Assembly: GCF_900143205.1 (NCBI RefSeq)
Contig: NZ_FRDH01000003.1
Location: 682,001-746,000, forward strand
From: Butyrivibrio hungatei DSM 14810
Lineage (GTDB): Bacteria > Bacillota > Clostridia > Lachnospirales > Lachnospiraceae
Direction: 5' to 3'
Length of the DNA stretch: 64,000 nucleotides
Below, piece after piece: positions 35,614 through 44,075 of the stretch (the first letter of the stretch is position 1; each line of letters starts with the position of its first letter). The position numbers were made by a program, and so were the translations under genes. The notes below the pieces were generated by a model, which saw nothing but the letters and a program-made list of their open reading frames with translations, had not been told where the DNA came from and did not search any database.

Positions 35614-37074
35614 TCACTCCTCAAATTCATGAAGATAAAGTTGTGTCCAAGTACTGTTACTAAGGCCGCCATCTGCAATAAGAGGGTTGTTAGTCATATA
35701 CTCACTGTCATACTTTTTCCAGTAGAACATAAGCTGCAAAGGATCGATAATGATTGCAGCATTTTTAAGAAACTTCCAGTAATGCATCAGTTCATCATCA
35801 CTTTCTTCAAGAATTCTTCCTAATATCACTCTCTCATAAAAGCTTCCGGCAAGATAGGATTCCGGATCCTTATAGGGTCCTATCTTATGGCATAAAGCCA
35901 TTCTTTCCTCTTTACTGTAACCCAAAACCGAGAACACATCGTCCCTAGGGGTGAGCCTGAATACCCTGTCATACTGATATCCTGTGCTTTCCTCGTCGCG
36001 ATAGGTATTTTCTAATCTCTCATCCTCTCCCGAGCAGGAATAAAACCTCTTTATATCTCCAATTGTTCCGAAGGTCATGAAATCTGTAAGTCTAAAAGGA
36101 TATGTCATAAGAGATGAGTATCCCCCTAAAAACTCTATTCTGCCTTCAAGTCCCTCCTGTGCTACAGGGTAAAGCTTTATCATATTTCTCATGTAGCTTA
36201 AAAAATCCGGCAAAAAGAACCTCTGATCAGTTCTTGTCTTTAAAACATATTTTATATTCTGATCTTTTTCAGCAAGATCCACTCCCTTTAATGAACTAAA
36301 TGCCTGGAGTTTTACATTTGTCTTACCTGTTATTTCAGGCTTTTCATTTTCTAATACAGTAATGCCTGCTGCTTCAAGCATATATCTAAGCTCCGGAGTG
36401 ACTTCGCCCATCCAGGTAGATAAGATAATGGTTGTAACAGGATAAAGTCTTCTGTAGTACAAAATAGTCTCTAATGTGAAGTCACCTTCATAGAGAACTG
36501 GTCCCTGGATCACTATAGCAGTATCAGAAAGTTCAATTCTTGGATATATCTTTCTTACTGAAAAATGCCACAGCTTGTTCAGAGTGTAGTAATCCATATT
36601 TATGGCATTTAGCTTCACCATATTTCTGCATATTTCCAGGACGCTTGCTTCTTCTATGGTTTCCATTGGAGGAGCAGGGACGTCAAACCTGACATTGAGA
36701 GAGATGGTTCCTGCCTTGCCCTTCACTGCCTGAAGGCTATCATAAATAGTTTTATCATCTGTCTCATCAAGGCACTTGGCATATTGTTCCATAATAGCAA
36801 GAGCATCTTGTATAAGGCTTTGCAATATTGACAGGATCCTTTTTCTCTCAGGTTCCTCCAATGATATCAAGGCAATATTTGAATGCTCATGAGTAGAAAA
36901 AAAGCCAAATGTAAGTTCAATATACTGAGAAAAAGCCAGCATATCCTGCTGCGCAGCTACGATGCAGCTTCTAAAGTCATCCTGACCAAGATGCTGCATT
37001 GCTATCGCAGTGTCTTTTTCCACCTGATTAAATTTGTCTACTACTAGCTTCTTAAAAGCTGCAGAATACTCCAT
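35614..37074 (-). CDS. WavE-like glycan synthesis protein
   Basis: The central part matches the WavE lipopolysaccharide synthesis family: TAIVIQGPVLYEGDFTLET near 183-201, ILSTWMGE near 218 and VLKTRTDQRFFLPDFL near 271, which carries the TDQR motif and is shared with the protein at 49.3 kb. The N-terminal 175 residues are mostly helical and do not match WavE. Members are believed to be sugar transferases, but the reaction is undefined. The HAD gene overlaps its stop codon region. It is part of the run that starts at 50.6 kb. Confidence 0.75.
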   Translation of the reverse strand: MEYSAAFKKLVVDKFNQVEKDTAIAMQHLGQDDFRSCIVAAQQDMLAFSQYIELTFGFFSTHEHSNIALISLEEPERKRILSILQSLIQDALAIMEQYAKCLDETDDKTIYDSLQAVKGKAGTISLNVRFDVPAPPMETIEEASVLEICRNMVKLNAINMDYYTLNKLWHFSVRKIYPRIELSDTAIVIQGPVLYEGDFTLETILYYRRLYPVTTIILSTWMGEVTPELRYMLEAAGITVLENEKPEITGKTNVKLQAFSSLKGVDLAEKDQNIKYVLKTRTDQRFFLPDFLSYMRNMIKLYPVAQEGLEGRIEFLGGYSSLMTYPFRLTDFMTFGTIGDIKRFYSCSGEDERLENTYRDEESTGYQYDRVFRLTPRDDVFSVLGYSKEERMALCHKIGPYKDPESYLAGSFYERVILGRILEESDDELMHYWKFLKNAAIIIDPLQLMFYWKKYDSEYMTNNPLIADGGLSNSTWTQLYLHEFEE

Positions 37075-37085
37075 CTACCTACTCC

Positions 37086-39185
37086 TTAGTTCTCAACTGA
37101 TAAGATTTCTCCAATTGCTCCGCCTGGATGGTTTTCCTTAAATCTATCCAGTGAAACGTCCATTCTTCTTGCAAGCTGCATTGCAATCATCTGAAGCACA
37201 ATAAGGAAACAGGTAGTGGAATTATTAGGAATGATATTCCATGGGTCTCCTTCATGCTCAAGAGGAATAATAAGCTTATTGTCTACATACTTCACCAAAG
37301 TTCCATTTTCATTACAGCTCATAAGCCAGAGCTTTACACCCTCTCTCTTTTTGATGAGCTCTGCCAGATAAACTGATTCTGTAGTGCTACCGCTCTTTGT
37401 AAGTATTATTAAAACGTCACCTGGATGAACCAGTCCCATTTCACCATGTACCGCGGAATTTGTATGTAAGAATCTGGCATCAAGGCCAAGGGAAACCATT
37501 GTTCCCTCAAATTTTTCGCAAATAGGAACATTCTTGCCAAGTCCTGATGCGATAACTTTGTGTCCGCTCTTTAAGGCCTTCTCACAATCAAGGATGAGTC
37601 TGTCCATCTCACTCATTGATATTCCCTGAAGGGCGCTATTGATGAAGTTCATATTTCTTGAGAAATAGCTGTAGGCGCTTTCCATTCCAAGGGCTTCTTC
37701 AAGATAATAAAGGCCATTATAGAAGGCTCCACAAATAGAATCGTAGTCTTCCCAGGCATAGGTAGTAAGACTAAGCCAAATAATAGCAAGTAATATCTTT
37801 ACCTGACGTCTTGTAACTTCCCCTTCTAATAACTCAAAGAAATACTCTTCCATGTTTTCCCAGCTGTTAGAGCCTATATCCAAAGTTACATCTTTGTCTC
37901 TGATATCAAGACTAAATCTCTTTAAGTTAAACTGATCATAGTTGCTAAACAAACTGTAATAAAGCTTAACCCAGTCATAGGCTGCATCGCCGTAAAACTC
38001 AGTGTTACCAAAATATCCTCTTGGATCGATAAATACTGGATCAGAGTCGTGCCTTAAAACTGTGTTACTAAAGGTGCAATCTCCGTGGATCAGCACAAAC
38101 TCTCTTGGAGCATACTGCATTACAAGGCGCTCAACCTCTTCCTGATGGTAAAAGATATTTCTACACTCTCTACCATTTATAGTGACCACAGGGTCATTGG
38201 CAAATGGAACAAGATTTCTTACTTTCTTTAATCTGTCGTAGGTCTTATCAAGGTAAGCTACTCTATAGCTCTCCTCATCATAAGGAGCACTTTCCATCTG
38301 ATGTATTTCTTTAAGTCTTCCAATTATCTTTTCAAGAACATATTTCTTTTGCTCAGTAGGAAGATAAGTATACTCATAGATATTCTTACCATCTACCAGC
38401 TCCATGACCAGTGGATCATAGGAATAAATAGCAGGTATGCCATCAAAGTTTTTACCCTGCATCTTCTGATACCAGGCGCATTCTCTTACTGCAAGCTTCT
38501 TGCCCTGTTCATCAATGCCTTCTTTTATGACCTTATCATTGTCGATGGTGATCTTATTAAAAGGTCTGCATCTCATCTTAGGGAGCTTATTCCACTCACT
38601 GTAAAGGCCGTATTCTTTGGTTCTATAAAGAGGCTGCTCTTCGAATTTAAGCCCCTTGCCTTTAAGATATCGTACAAACTCTCCATCAGTAGGAAGATCA
38701 TCAATATAGCTCTTATTCTTGAATATGAAGTGACCTGCGACACCGTATTCATCGCTTCTTTCTTCAACAAACTCACCGTTTTCATATTTCCAGCGGCATG
38801 AGAAGTCCTTAGAAATACCGATAATATTATTGTCTGTTTCTGGAATCTCATAATCATCAGACAGCACAAGATCGCACCAGATGAGCATAAATCTCTGTCC
38901 ATCAGGCACGTAGCTAAGAGCCTCAGAAAGTCCCGCACAGGTTCCGGTGTGTCCTGAGCCTGACACAAGCTTATAATCTACTGTCGCAAACTCGCGAAGG
39001 TAGCGTTCTAAGACATCAATCTTATAATCTCCGATGATGATGTATTTCTTTTCGGGATATTTTTTGAATAAGTGAAAGATCATTGGAAGGTTATTTACTG
39101 GAACCAGAGCTTTTGGCTTATTCCTTGTAAGAACCTGCATTCTTGATCCTTTTCCGCCCGCCTGAACAATTATATAATCAAGCAT
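37086..39185 (-). CDS. Nucleotidyltransferase - choline-kinase-like - SIS sugar isomerase fusion
   Basis: Three catalytic domains lie in one 699-residue chain. Residues 1-215 are a nucleotidyltransferase with AGGKGSRM at 9-16 and NKPKALVPV at 22-30. Residues 220-500 resemble APH/choline kinases, LIHGDCTFSN at 365-374 with the catalytic aspartate and FIDPRG at 385-390. Residues 515-699 are a SIS domain of the KpsF/KdsD type, KSGSTTES at 597-604 and HPGGAIGE near the end. Together they could isomerise, phosphorylate and nucleotide-activate one sugar. All motifs look intact. AAAGGAGG precedes the ATG. Confidence 0.87.
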   Translation of the reverse strand: MLDYIIVQAGGKGSRMQVLTRNKPKALVPVNNLPMIFHLFKKYPEKKYIIIGDYKIDVLERYLREFATVDYKLVSGSGHTGTCAGLSEALSYVPDGQRFMLIWCDLVLSDDYEIPETDNNIIGISKDFSCRWKYENGEFVEERSDEYGVAGHFIFKNKSYIDDLPTDGEFVRYLKGKGLKFEEQPLYRTKEYGLYSEWNKLPKMRCRPFNKITIDNDKVIKEGIDEQGKKLAVRECAWYQKMQGKNFDGIPAIYSYDPLVMELVDGKNIYEYTYLPTEQKKYVLEKIIGRLKEIHQMESAPYDEESYRVAYLDKTYDRLKKVRNLVPFANDPVVTINGRECRNIFYHQEEVERLVMQYAPREFVLIHGDCTFSNTVLRHDSDPVFIDPRGYFGNTEFYGDAAYDWVKLYYSLFSNYDQFNLKRFSLDIRDKDVTLDIGSNSWENMEEYFFELLEGEVTRRQVKILLAIIWLSLTTYAWEDYDSICGAFYNGLYYLEEALGMESAYSYFSRNMNFINSALQGISMSEMDRLILDCEKALKSGHKVIASGLGKNVPICEKFEGTMVSLGLDARFLHTNSAVHGEMGLVHPGDVLIILTKSGSTTESVYLAELIKKREGVKLWLMSCNENGTLVKYVDNKLIIPLEHEGDPWNIIPNNSTTCFLIVLQMIAMQLARRMDVSLDRFKENHPGGAIGEILSVEN

Positions 39186-39203
39186 ATTGCCTCCTTTGTT
39201 GCA

Positions 39204-40232
39204 TCAGTAAACCCTTGCAACTATCTGTTTTTCATACTGCTCATCCTTAACATCTTCAATCTGTCTTCTATCTCCGATCTCATCGCTATTGCAGTACTTA
39301 TAAGGGATATTGACTTCATAAAGGCTTGATAAGCCTCTTAAGTATTTCTCATAGATCAGATCTATATGTCCAATGTCTACAGCCTGATATCCAGCCTTGC
39401 ATAGGTCATAAGCAAGAACAGTGGCTGTAGGTCCAAGAGAAATAAGAAACAGTGTATCTTTATCTCTCTTTAACGCCTCATCATAAATATCCTGATATCT
39501 GTCAAAAGCACTTTCAGAAGGAGCAAGGATTCTTGTTATCTCCAAAGCTCCATCTAAAAGATCATTTCCAACACCCATTCTGGTGTACTGGCCTTCTATT
39601 ACGGTAACTTTCCTTCCTTCCCAGATTTTCTTAAGAAGACAAACGTCCCCGTCATTATCCATTCTATGCATAACTGCATTGGCATAGGTCTTGTTTTCTT
39701 TTAAAAGCTCAGAATGGAAGCGTCTTACCATAGGTCTCATATAGGCTCTTACGCCATCCGCATCGTCTTCTTCTAGTCCCTGCAATGAGCTATAAAAGTT
39801 AGGGTTAAGACCAACTAAAAGATCAGGAACATCTACCTCTAGCACTTCTCGAAGCCTCTTTCCAAGCTCTTCTGATTCGCCCTGGAAGTTCCATCTCTTT
39901 GTGCCTGCTATAGCGGCAAATTCGCCATCCCCAAGCCTTGCTATTGACTTCTTTTCCTCAATGATAAGGCGCAGTGTCTCTTCGATTGAGAGCATCTTAG
40001 GATAGATCACATCCACCTTATAGTCAGGTGCTGCCATTTCATATGGAAGGCTATCTATCCTATATCTATTTATCCTTGCCATCTTGTAGATAGCTGCAAT
40101 CTGTGCCTCAGTGTTCTCATCAGTAACCTTACGTCCTTCAATTATCTGAATGAGCTGTGACAAAAGTCCATTAACTTCAGACTGCCACTTTTCCAAATTT
40201 TCTATTCGTTTCTCAAGTTCAGAGTAGTCCAT
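39204..40232 (-). CDS. GT-D fold glycosyltransferase (DUF1792 type)
   Basis: From residue 75 on the protein matches the GT-D family first described in streptococcal adhesin glycosylation: SIARLGDGEF near 96-105 carries the metal and donor residues, ISLGPTATVLAYDL holds the donor loop, and DIGHIDLIYEKY ends the fold. Residues 1-40 form a short coiled coil (LEKRIENLEKW) likely used for pairing. Known members add glucose or a related sugar to protein-linked glycans. The neighbourhood of flagellin genes makes a protein acceptor reasonable. GGGG precedes the ATG. Confidence 0.87.
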   Translation of the reverse strand: MDYSELEKRIENLEKWQSEVNGLLSQLIQIIEGRKVTDENTEAQIAAIYKMARINRYRIDSLPYEMAAPDYKVDVIYPKMLSIEETLRLIIEEKKSIARLGDGEFAAIAGTKRWNFQGESEELGKRLREVLEVDVPDLLVGLNPNFYSSLQGLEEDDADGVRAYMRPMVRRFHSELLKENKTYANAVMHRMDNDGDVCLLKKIWEGRKVTVIEGQYTRMGVGNDLLDGALEITRILAPSESAFDRYQDIYDEALKRDKDTLFLISLGPTATVLAYDLCKAGYQAVDIGHIDLIYEKYLRGLSSLYEVNIPYKYCNSDEIGDRRQIEDVKDEQYEKQIVARVY

Positions 40233-40248
40233 AATAATCCCCTGCAGT

Positions 40249-41208
40249 TTAAATGTTTTCTACGATTGCCTTTAATAATTCATCTTCCCACTCGGGTCTA
40301 TACTGATATGCCTGTAAAGATTCAAGGCCATTTAATTGATACAAATGGTCATATATATTGGCATCTCTTTCCATTACCATCCCATCAATATCCATATATG
40401 TAGGATGAAGGCAAGTGATATTTCCTTCTCCAAGAGCTATCAGATCAAGTATCCCACTCCTAAAGCCAATAAATCTCTTAAAGGATCTTGATAAATTGTA
40501 TAGCTCCACCAGTTTGGTAGATAAAGGGATCGTCCCTTCAACTAATGTTTCATAAGGAAGATTGTTGTAATTACAGTAGACCTCATAGCCCTTAGCCTTT
40601 ATCATATCTACCATTTTTTTCCAAAATGACTCTGGAATATCACCCTGCTGAGTTCTGGCCGTTGGAAGGATCATGACTGCATTACTATATTTGCTGGCAC
40701 TTTCCGGAGGATTTGGCGCTATAGCGCCATTCTTTATACAATTGTCATCAAGCTCTAGAAATTCACGTCTTGATTTATTCATGAAATTATGGTCCCTGAC
40801 TCCCATGAACATAGAATTAAAGGACACGCCTGAATTATTAAGTGAAATTGTATAATGGAAAAATCCATACCTGATATGATCAGAATACCATAACTGATTA
40901 AATCCGATATATGACTGCAACGCTGTAATTTCCTCAGCTGTAAGTCCCAGCACATCATCTATCTGTGTAAATAACTGTGCCAGTTCAGTTTGATATTCAG
41001 GAACTACTGCCAATATCTGCTTGCAACCAAACTTTTTCTTGTATGCATCTAAAAAGATGCATACCCAAAGCGTATCACCGATATGTTGAGGATTGATGAT
41101 AATATCCATTCCTTCCGGTCTGTTTTCCTTTAAAGCGTTATATATTTCCTCACCCTTTAAGTACTTCTCTGCAAGTGCAGCAATTCTTGCCTGAAAAACA
41201 TTATCCAT
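40249..41208 (-). CDS. GT9-like (heptosyltransferase-fold) glycosyltransferase
   Basis: The 319-residue protein has INPQHIGDTLWVC near 36-48, resembling the GDxL loop of GT9 heptosyltransferases, and FIGFRSGILDL near 237 in the donor half, like their GxxSG segment. Classical ADP-heptose is not expected in a Gram-positive, so the donor is likely something else. It is the stand-alone relative of the N-terminal domain of the 1,061-residue protein at 46.1 kb, sharing GEEIYNALK/GEEIYNVLK, the GDT-W loop and YSNAV segments. AAGGGAGG precedes the start. Confidence 0.75.
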   Translation of the reverse strand: MDNVFQARIAALAEKYLKGEEIYNALKENRPEGMDIIINPQHIGDTLWVCIFLDAYKKKFGCKQILAVVPEYQTELAQLFTQIDDVLGLTAEEITALQSYIGFNQLWYSDHIRYGFFHYTISLNNSGVSFNSMFMGVRDHNFMNKSRREFLELDDNCIKNGAIAPNPPESASKYSNAVMILPTARTQQGDIPESFWKKMVDMIKAKGYEVYCNYNNLPYETLVEGTIPLSTKLVELYNLSRSFKRFIGFRSGILDLIALGEGNITCLHPTYMDIDGMVMERDANIYDHLYQLNGLESLQAYQYRPEWEDELLKAIVENI

Positions 41209-41219
41209 GCGGTCCTCCC

Positions 41220-44072
41220 TTATACGAGTTTTTTTAATCTACTAACTCCTATATGCGCCGGGTTGTAATAATCAAATGTAAGTCTATGTATAGCCTCAAT
41301 ATCTGGATCATTATCTATAAAAAGAGTTTCCACTCCCTTTTTGATATTAACCAGTTTCTCTACTTTCTCACTACTTTCTGAAATGATCTTATAGCTGATC
41401 TTAAGCGCCAACTCTTCAATATCCTCGAATCTGCCTTCCATAATGAGCATATCCCTCAAGTCATTGGTATAAGCAAACATCTCTTTTAATTTCTCTTCCA
41501 GAGAAAGCTTGCAGCTATCGTAAGTATATGACACCAGCTCTCCTGTGAAGTTTGCAATCCTTATCTGTCTGAACATGCTAAGGGCATTTTCATCAAGGAC
41601 TCCATATGTAGCAAAAAGTTCAACACTCTTTAGATAAAAATCGTTGTACATACCGTGAGAATAAGTGTAATATTTGCCCACAGATGCGTTCATGCCTGAT
41701 ACGTTCACGTATGAATTAAATCTATACAGGCACTTTGGGTAATATGCAAATGAGCGAACCTTAGGCAAAACCTGAAGATTAAAGAAATAATCAGCTCCAA
41801 AGATATCATTTCTAAAGCGGACATCCTTGATTACACTCTTTTTGTATACGTTCAGCTGATTGTTAAGTAGTCCTGCCCTCATGATTCTTTCCCAGGCTCC
41901 TCTGCACTCAGCATCGCCTTCTAGTACAAAAGGCTCTTTGCTAAACTCTATTACTTTATCGGCATCCTGAGTCAGAATGTTTTGGTTTTCATCGCATTCT
42001 GTAGAATTAACTGCAAAAAGAAACATATCTGTTCCAAAGCACTTTAAGTAATTTGCTGCTGTAATAAGTGCATCTGGCATTAAGAGGTCATCAGAATTTA
42101 AAAATGTGATATACTCTCCTTTTGCCTTGGAAATGCCTATATTAAGGCTCTCATATATCCATTCATCAGCATGAATAACGCTTATCCTATCATCAGCTTT
42201 TGAATAATCATCAGCCATTACGCCTGTTTTATCAGTTGACATACCCTCAACGATGATGAGTTCCCAGTTTGAATAATCCTGATCCAAGATACTTTGGACT
42301 GCCTTTGGGAAGAATTTCTCATTATTTTTAACAGGCATGATCACAGAAATAAGTGGTCCATTAGTGCATACTTTTTTATCAACGCTATTAAGTACTGAAT
42401 ATAGCTCATGGGCTATTTTCTTATAGTCGTATTTATCCTGATAATCCTCAAATGAGCGCTTACATTTTTCCTTAAGGCTATCCTGATCTGAGCATAGCTT
42501 TCTAAGAACTTCTGCCAAAGATAAGGCATCTCCAGTTGGCACCACCTCGCCGCTAAGGCCGTACCCTGCTGCCTCTTTGGCCACATCAATATTTGTAAGA
42601 GCAAGCGCAAGGCCAGCGCTCTTAGCTTCAGGAATTACATTTGGAAAGCCCTCGGAATCTGAAGTAAGCGCAAAGATCTTGCTAGCAAGGAATTCTTCAT
42701 GAAGCCTTTTCTTATCAGTTACCTCTCCGGTAAAGATAACTCTCTCTTTAAGCTCAGGGTTTCTATCAAAGAAATCATCTATATATTCGTTAAAATCTTC
42801 TGCAACCGGGCCAACTAGTTTTAATGTCCAATCAGGGAATTCACCTGCTATCTTTGCAAAAGCCTCAAGCAAGATATCATTCCTCTTTTCCTTTGAACCA
42901 ATTCTGCCAACAGTTACTATCTCATTTTTCTTTGAATCATAGTCAGGCACAGTAACAGTATCAATACCAACTGGGTAATATCCGCATCTTACTACATCAA
43001 TATCCATCTTCCACTTTACCGCTATGAATTTTTGCAAAGTCTCAGTAGCTGTGGATATCACGTCACAGTTTTCATAAAACTCGTCATACTTCTTTTCAAA
43101 ACGAGGGATATTATTTATCCAATAGGAATTAGCATCAAGCGCAAGGTATATAACGCCGTAAGGATTAATCTCCCTATAGATCTTGGAAATATGGATGTTG
43201 TCATCATAGGTTCCAAAAAGCATCAGGCAGTCTATGGAATGGCCCATTTCCTCGATCCATTTTTTCTTTGAATCAAGATCATAGCTTTCAAGCTCCACCA
43301 TTTCTGTTCCTGACACAAATTCTTTAGCTGGATAATCGACATTCTTATCAAGCCCTACCAGATAAACCTTGCACCCCTCTTCCTTATAGAGTAGATAAGG
43401 AACAAGCCCTATATCCTTAACAAGCTCAGAATTGTTAAAAGCTCTGTTATGAGGCGTCATTGCAGCAACTGTACGAATGTTTCGCTTTGCCTTACTGCTT
43501 CTTTCAGGCAATTTATACTCAGGCACAGCTCCTTCTCTATAATCTGTAATCACATCTACCATGCCAAAATCATAGGTAGTATAGCAATCTATCAGGGCTT
43601 CTTCATGTTCCTTAACAGCTACTACTGTACTTCCATCTTTTTCAGGAAGGCTTCCACCAGAAAGAAGTGACACAACCTTAAGACTGCATCCATCTATTCT
43701 GTCATAAGCTGTATTTGAAAAAATGCACTCGGAATCTGGATGCATTTCTTTTAATATGCCATCAATATAAGCTGAAAGCCACTGAATATCTCCGCCCACG
43801 CAGACAACTTTCATAGCATCAGGCGTTTCCATAGCTTTTTTGATCACCAATAAGATGATCATAAAAAAGGCTTCTATAAGGCCTTGATTACCACTAAAGG
43901 AATTTGAAAAGAACTCAAAAGAGCGCTTTACTATAGCGTCTATGGACTTATCCACAGTATGAAGAGGGAGTCTACTATAGTTCTTCAAAGTGTCTTTATA
44001 AGAAAAGATTTCCTGAAGCTCCCCGTTATTTTCATACCAATATTTAAAATCTGAATAAGTTACTCTCCCCAT
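41220..44072 (-). CDS. Multidomain glycosyltransferase: GT4 followed by GT2
   Basis: At 950 residues this is a fusion. Residues 1-195 are an alpha/beta domain without a clear match (VVCVGGDIQWLSAYI near 83). Residues 200-555 are a GT4 domain, VGRIGSKEKRNDILLEAF and SDSEGFPNVIPEAKSAG with the E-x7-E pair. Residues 575-800 are a GT2 domain, SVIMPVKNNEKFFPKAV and FLNSDDLLMPDAL with the DxD-type site. The last 150 residues are helical. It could add two sugars in succession to one acceptor. It sits 3 bases from the next multidomain gene. Confidence 0.87.
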   Translation of the reverse strand: MGRVTYSDFKYWYENNGELQEIFSYKDTLKNYSRLPLHTVDKSIDAIVKRSFEFFSNSFSGNQGLIEAFFMIILLVIKKAMETPDAMKVVCVGGDIQWLSAYIDGILKEMHPDSECIFSNTAYDRIDGCSLKVVSLLSGGSLPEKDGSTVVAVKEHEEALIDCYTTYDFGMVDVITDYREGAVPEYKLPERSSKAKRNIRTVAAMTPHNRAFNNSELVKDIGLVPYLLYKEEGCKVYLVGLDKNVDYPAKEFVSGTEMVELESYDLDSKKKWIEEMGHSIDCLMLFGTYDDNIHISKIYREINPYGVIYLALDANSYWINNIPRFEKKYDEFYENCDVISTATETLQKFIAVKWKMDIDVVRCGYYPVGIDTVTVPDYDSKKNEIVTVGRIGSKEKRNDILLEAFAKIAGEFPDWTLKLVGPVAEDFNEYIDDFFDRNPELKERVIFTGEVTDKKRLHEEFLASKIFALTSDSEGFPNVIPEAKSAGLALALTNIDVAKEAAGYGLSGEVVPTGDALSLAEVLRKLCSDQDSLKEKCKRSFEDYQDKYDYKKIAHELYSVLNSVDKKVCTNGPLISVIMPVKNNEKFFPKAVQSILDQDYSNWELIIVEGMSTDKTGVMADDYSKADDRISVIHADEWIYESLNIGISKAKGEYITFLNSDDLLMPDALITAANYLKCFGTDMFLFAVNSTECDENQNILTQDADKVIEFSKEPFVLEGDAECRGAWERIMRAGLLNNQLNVYKKSVIKDVRFRNDIFGADYFFNLQVLPKVRSFAYYPKCLYRFNSYVNVSGMNASVGKYYTYSHGMYNDFYLKSVELFATYGVLDENALSMFRQIRIANFTGELVSYTYDSCKLSLEEKLKEMFAYTNDLRDMLIMEGRFEDIEELALKISYKIISESSEKVEKLVNIKKGVETLFIDNDPDIEAIHRLTFDYYNPAHIGVSRLKKLV

Positions 44073-44075
44073 TTT

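Noticed and set aside
38301..38801. 166-residue open frame on the plus strand, hydrophobic
   Set aside because: Antisense to the nucleotidyltransferase-kinase-SIS gene. Apparent hydrophobicity arises from reversed charged codons.
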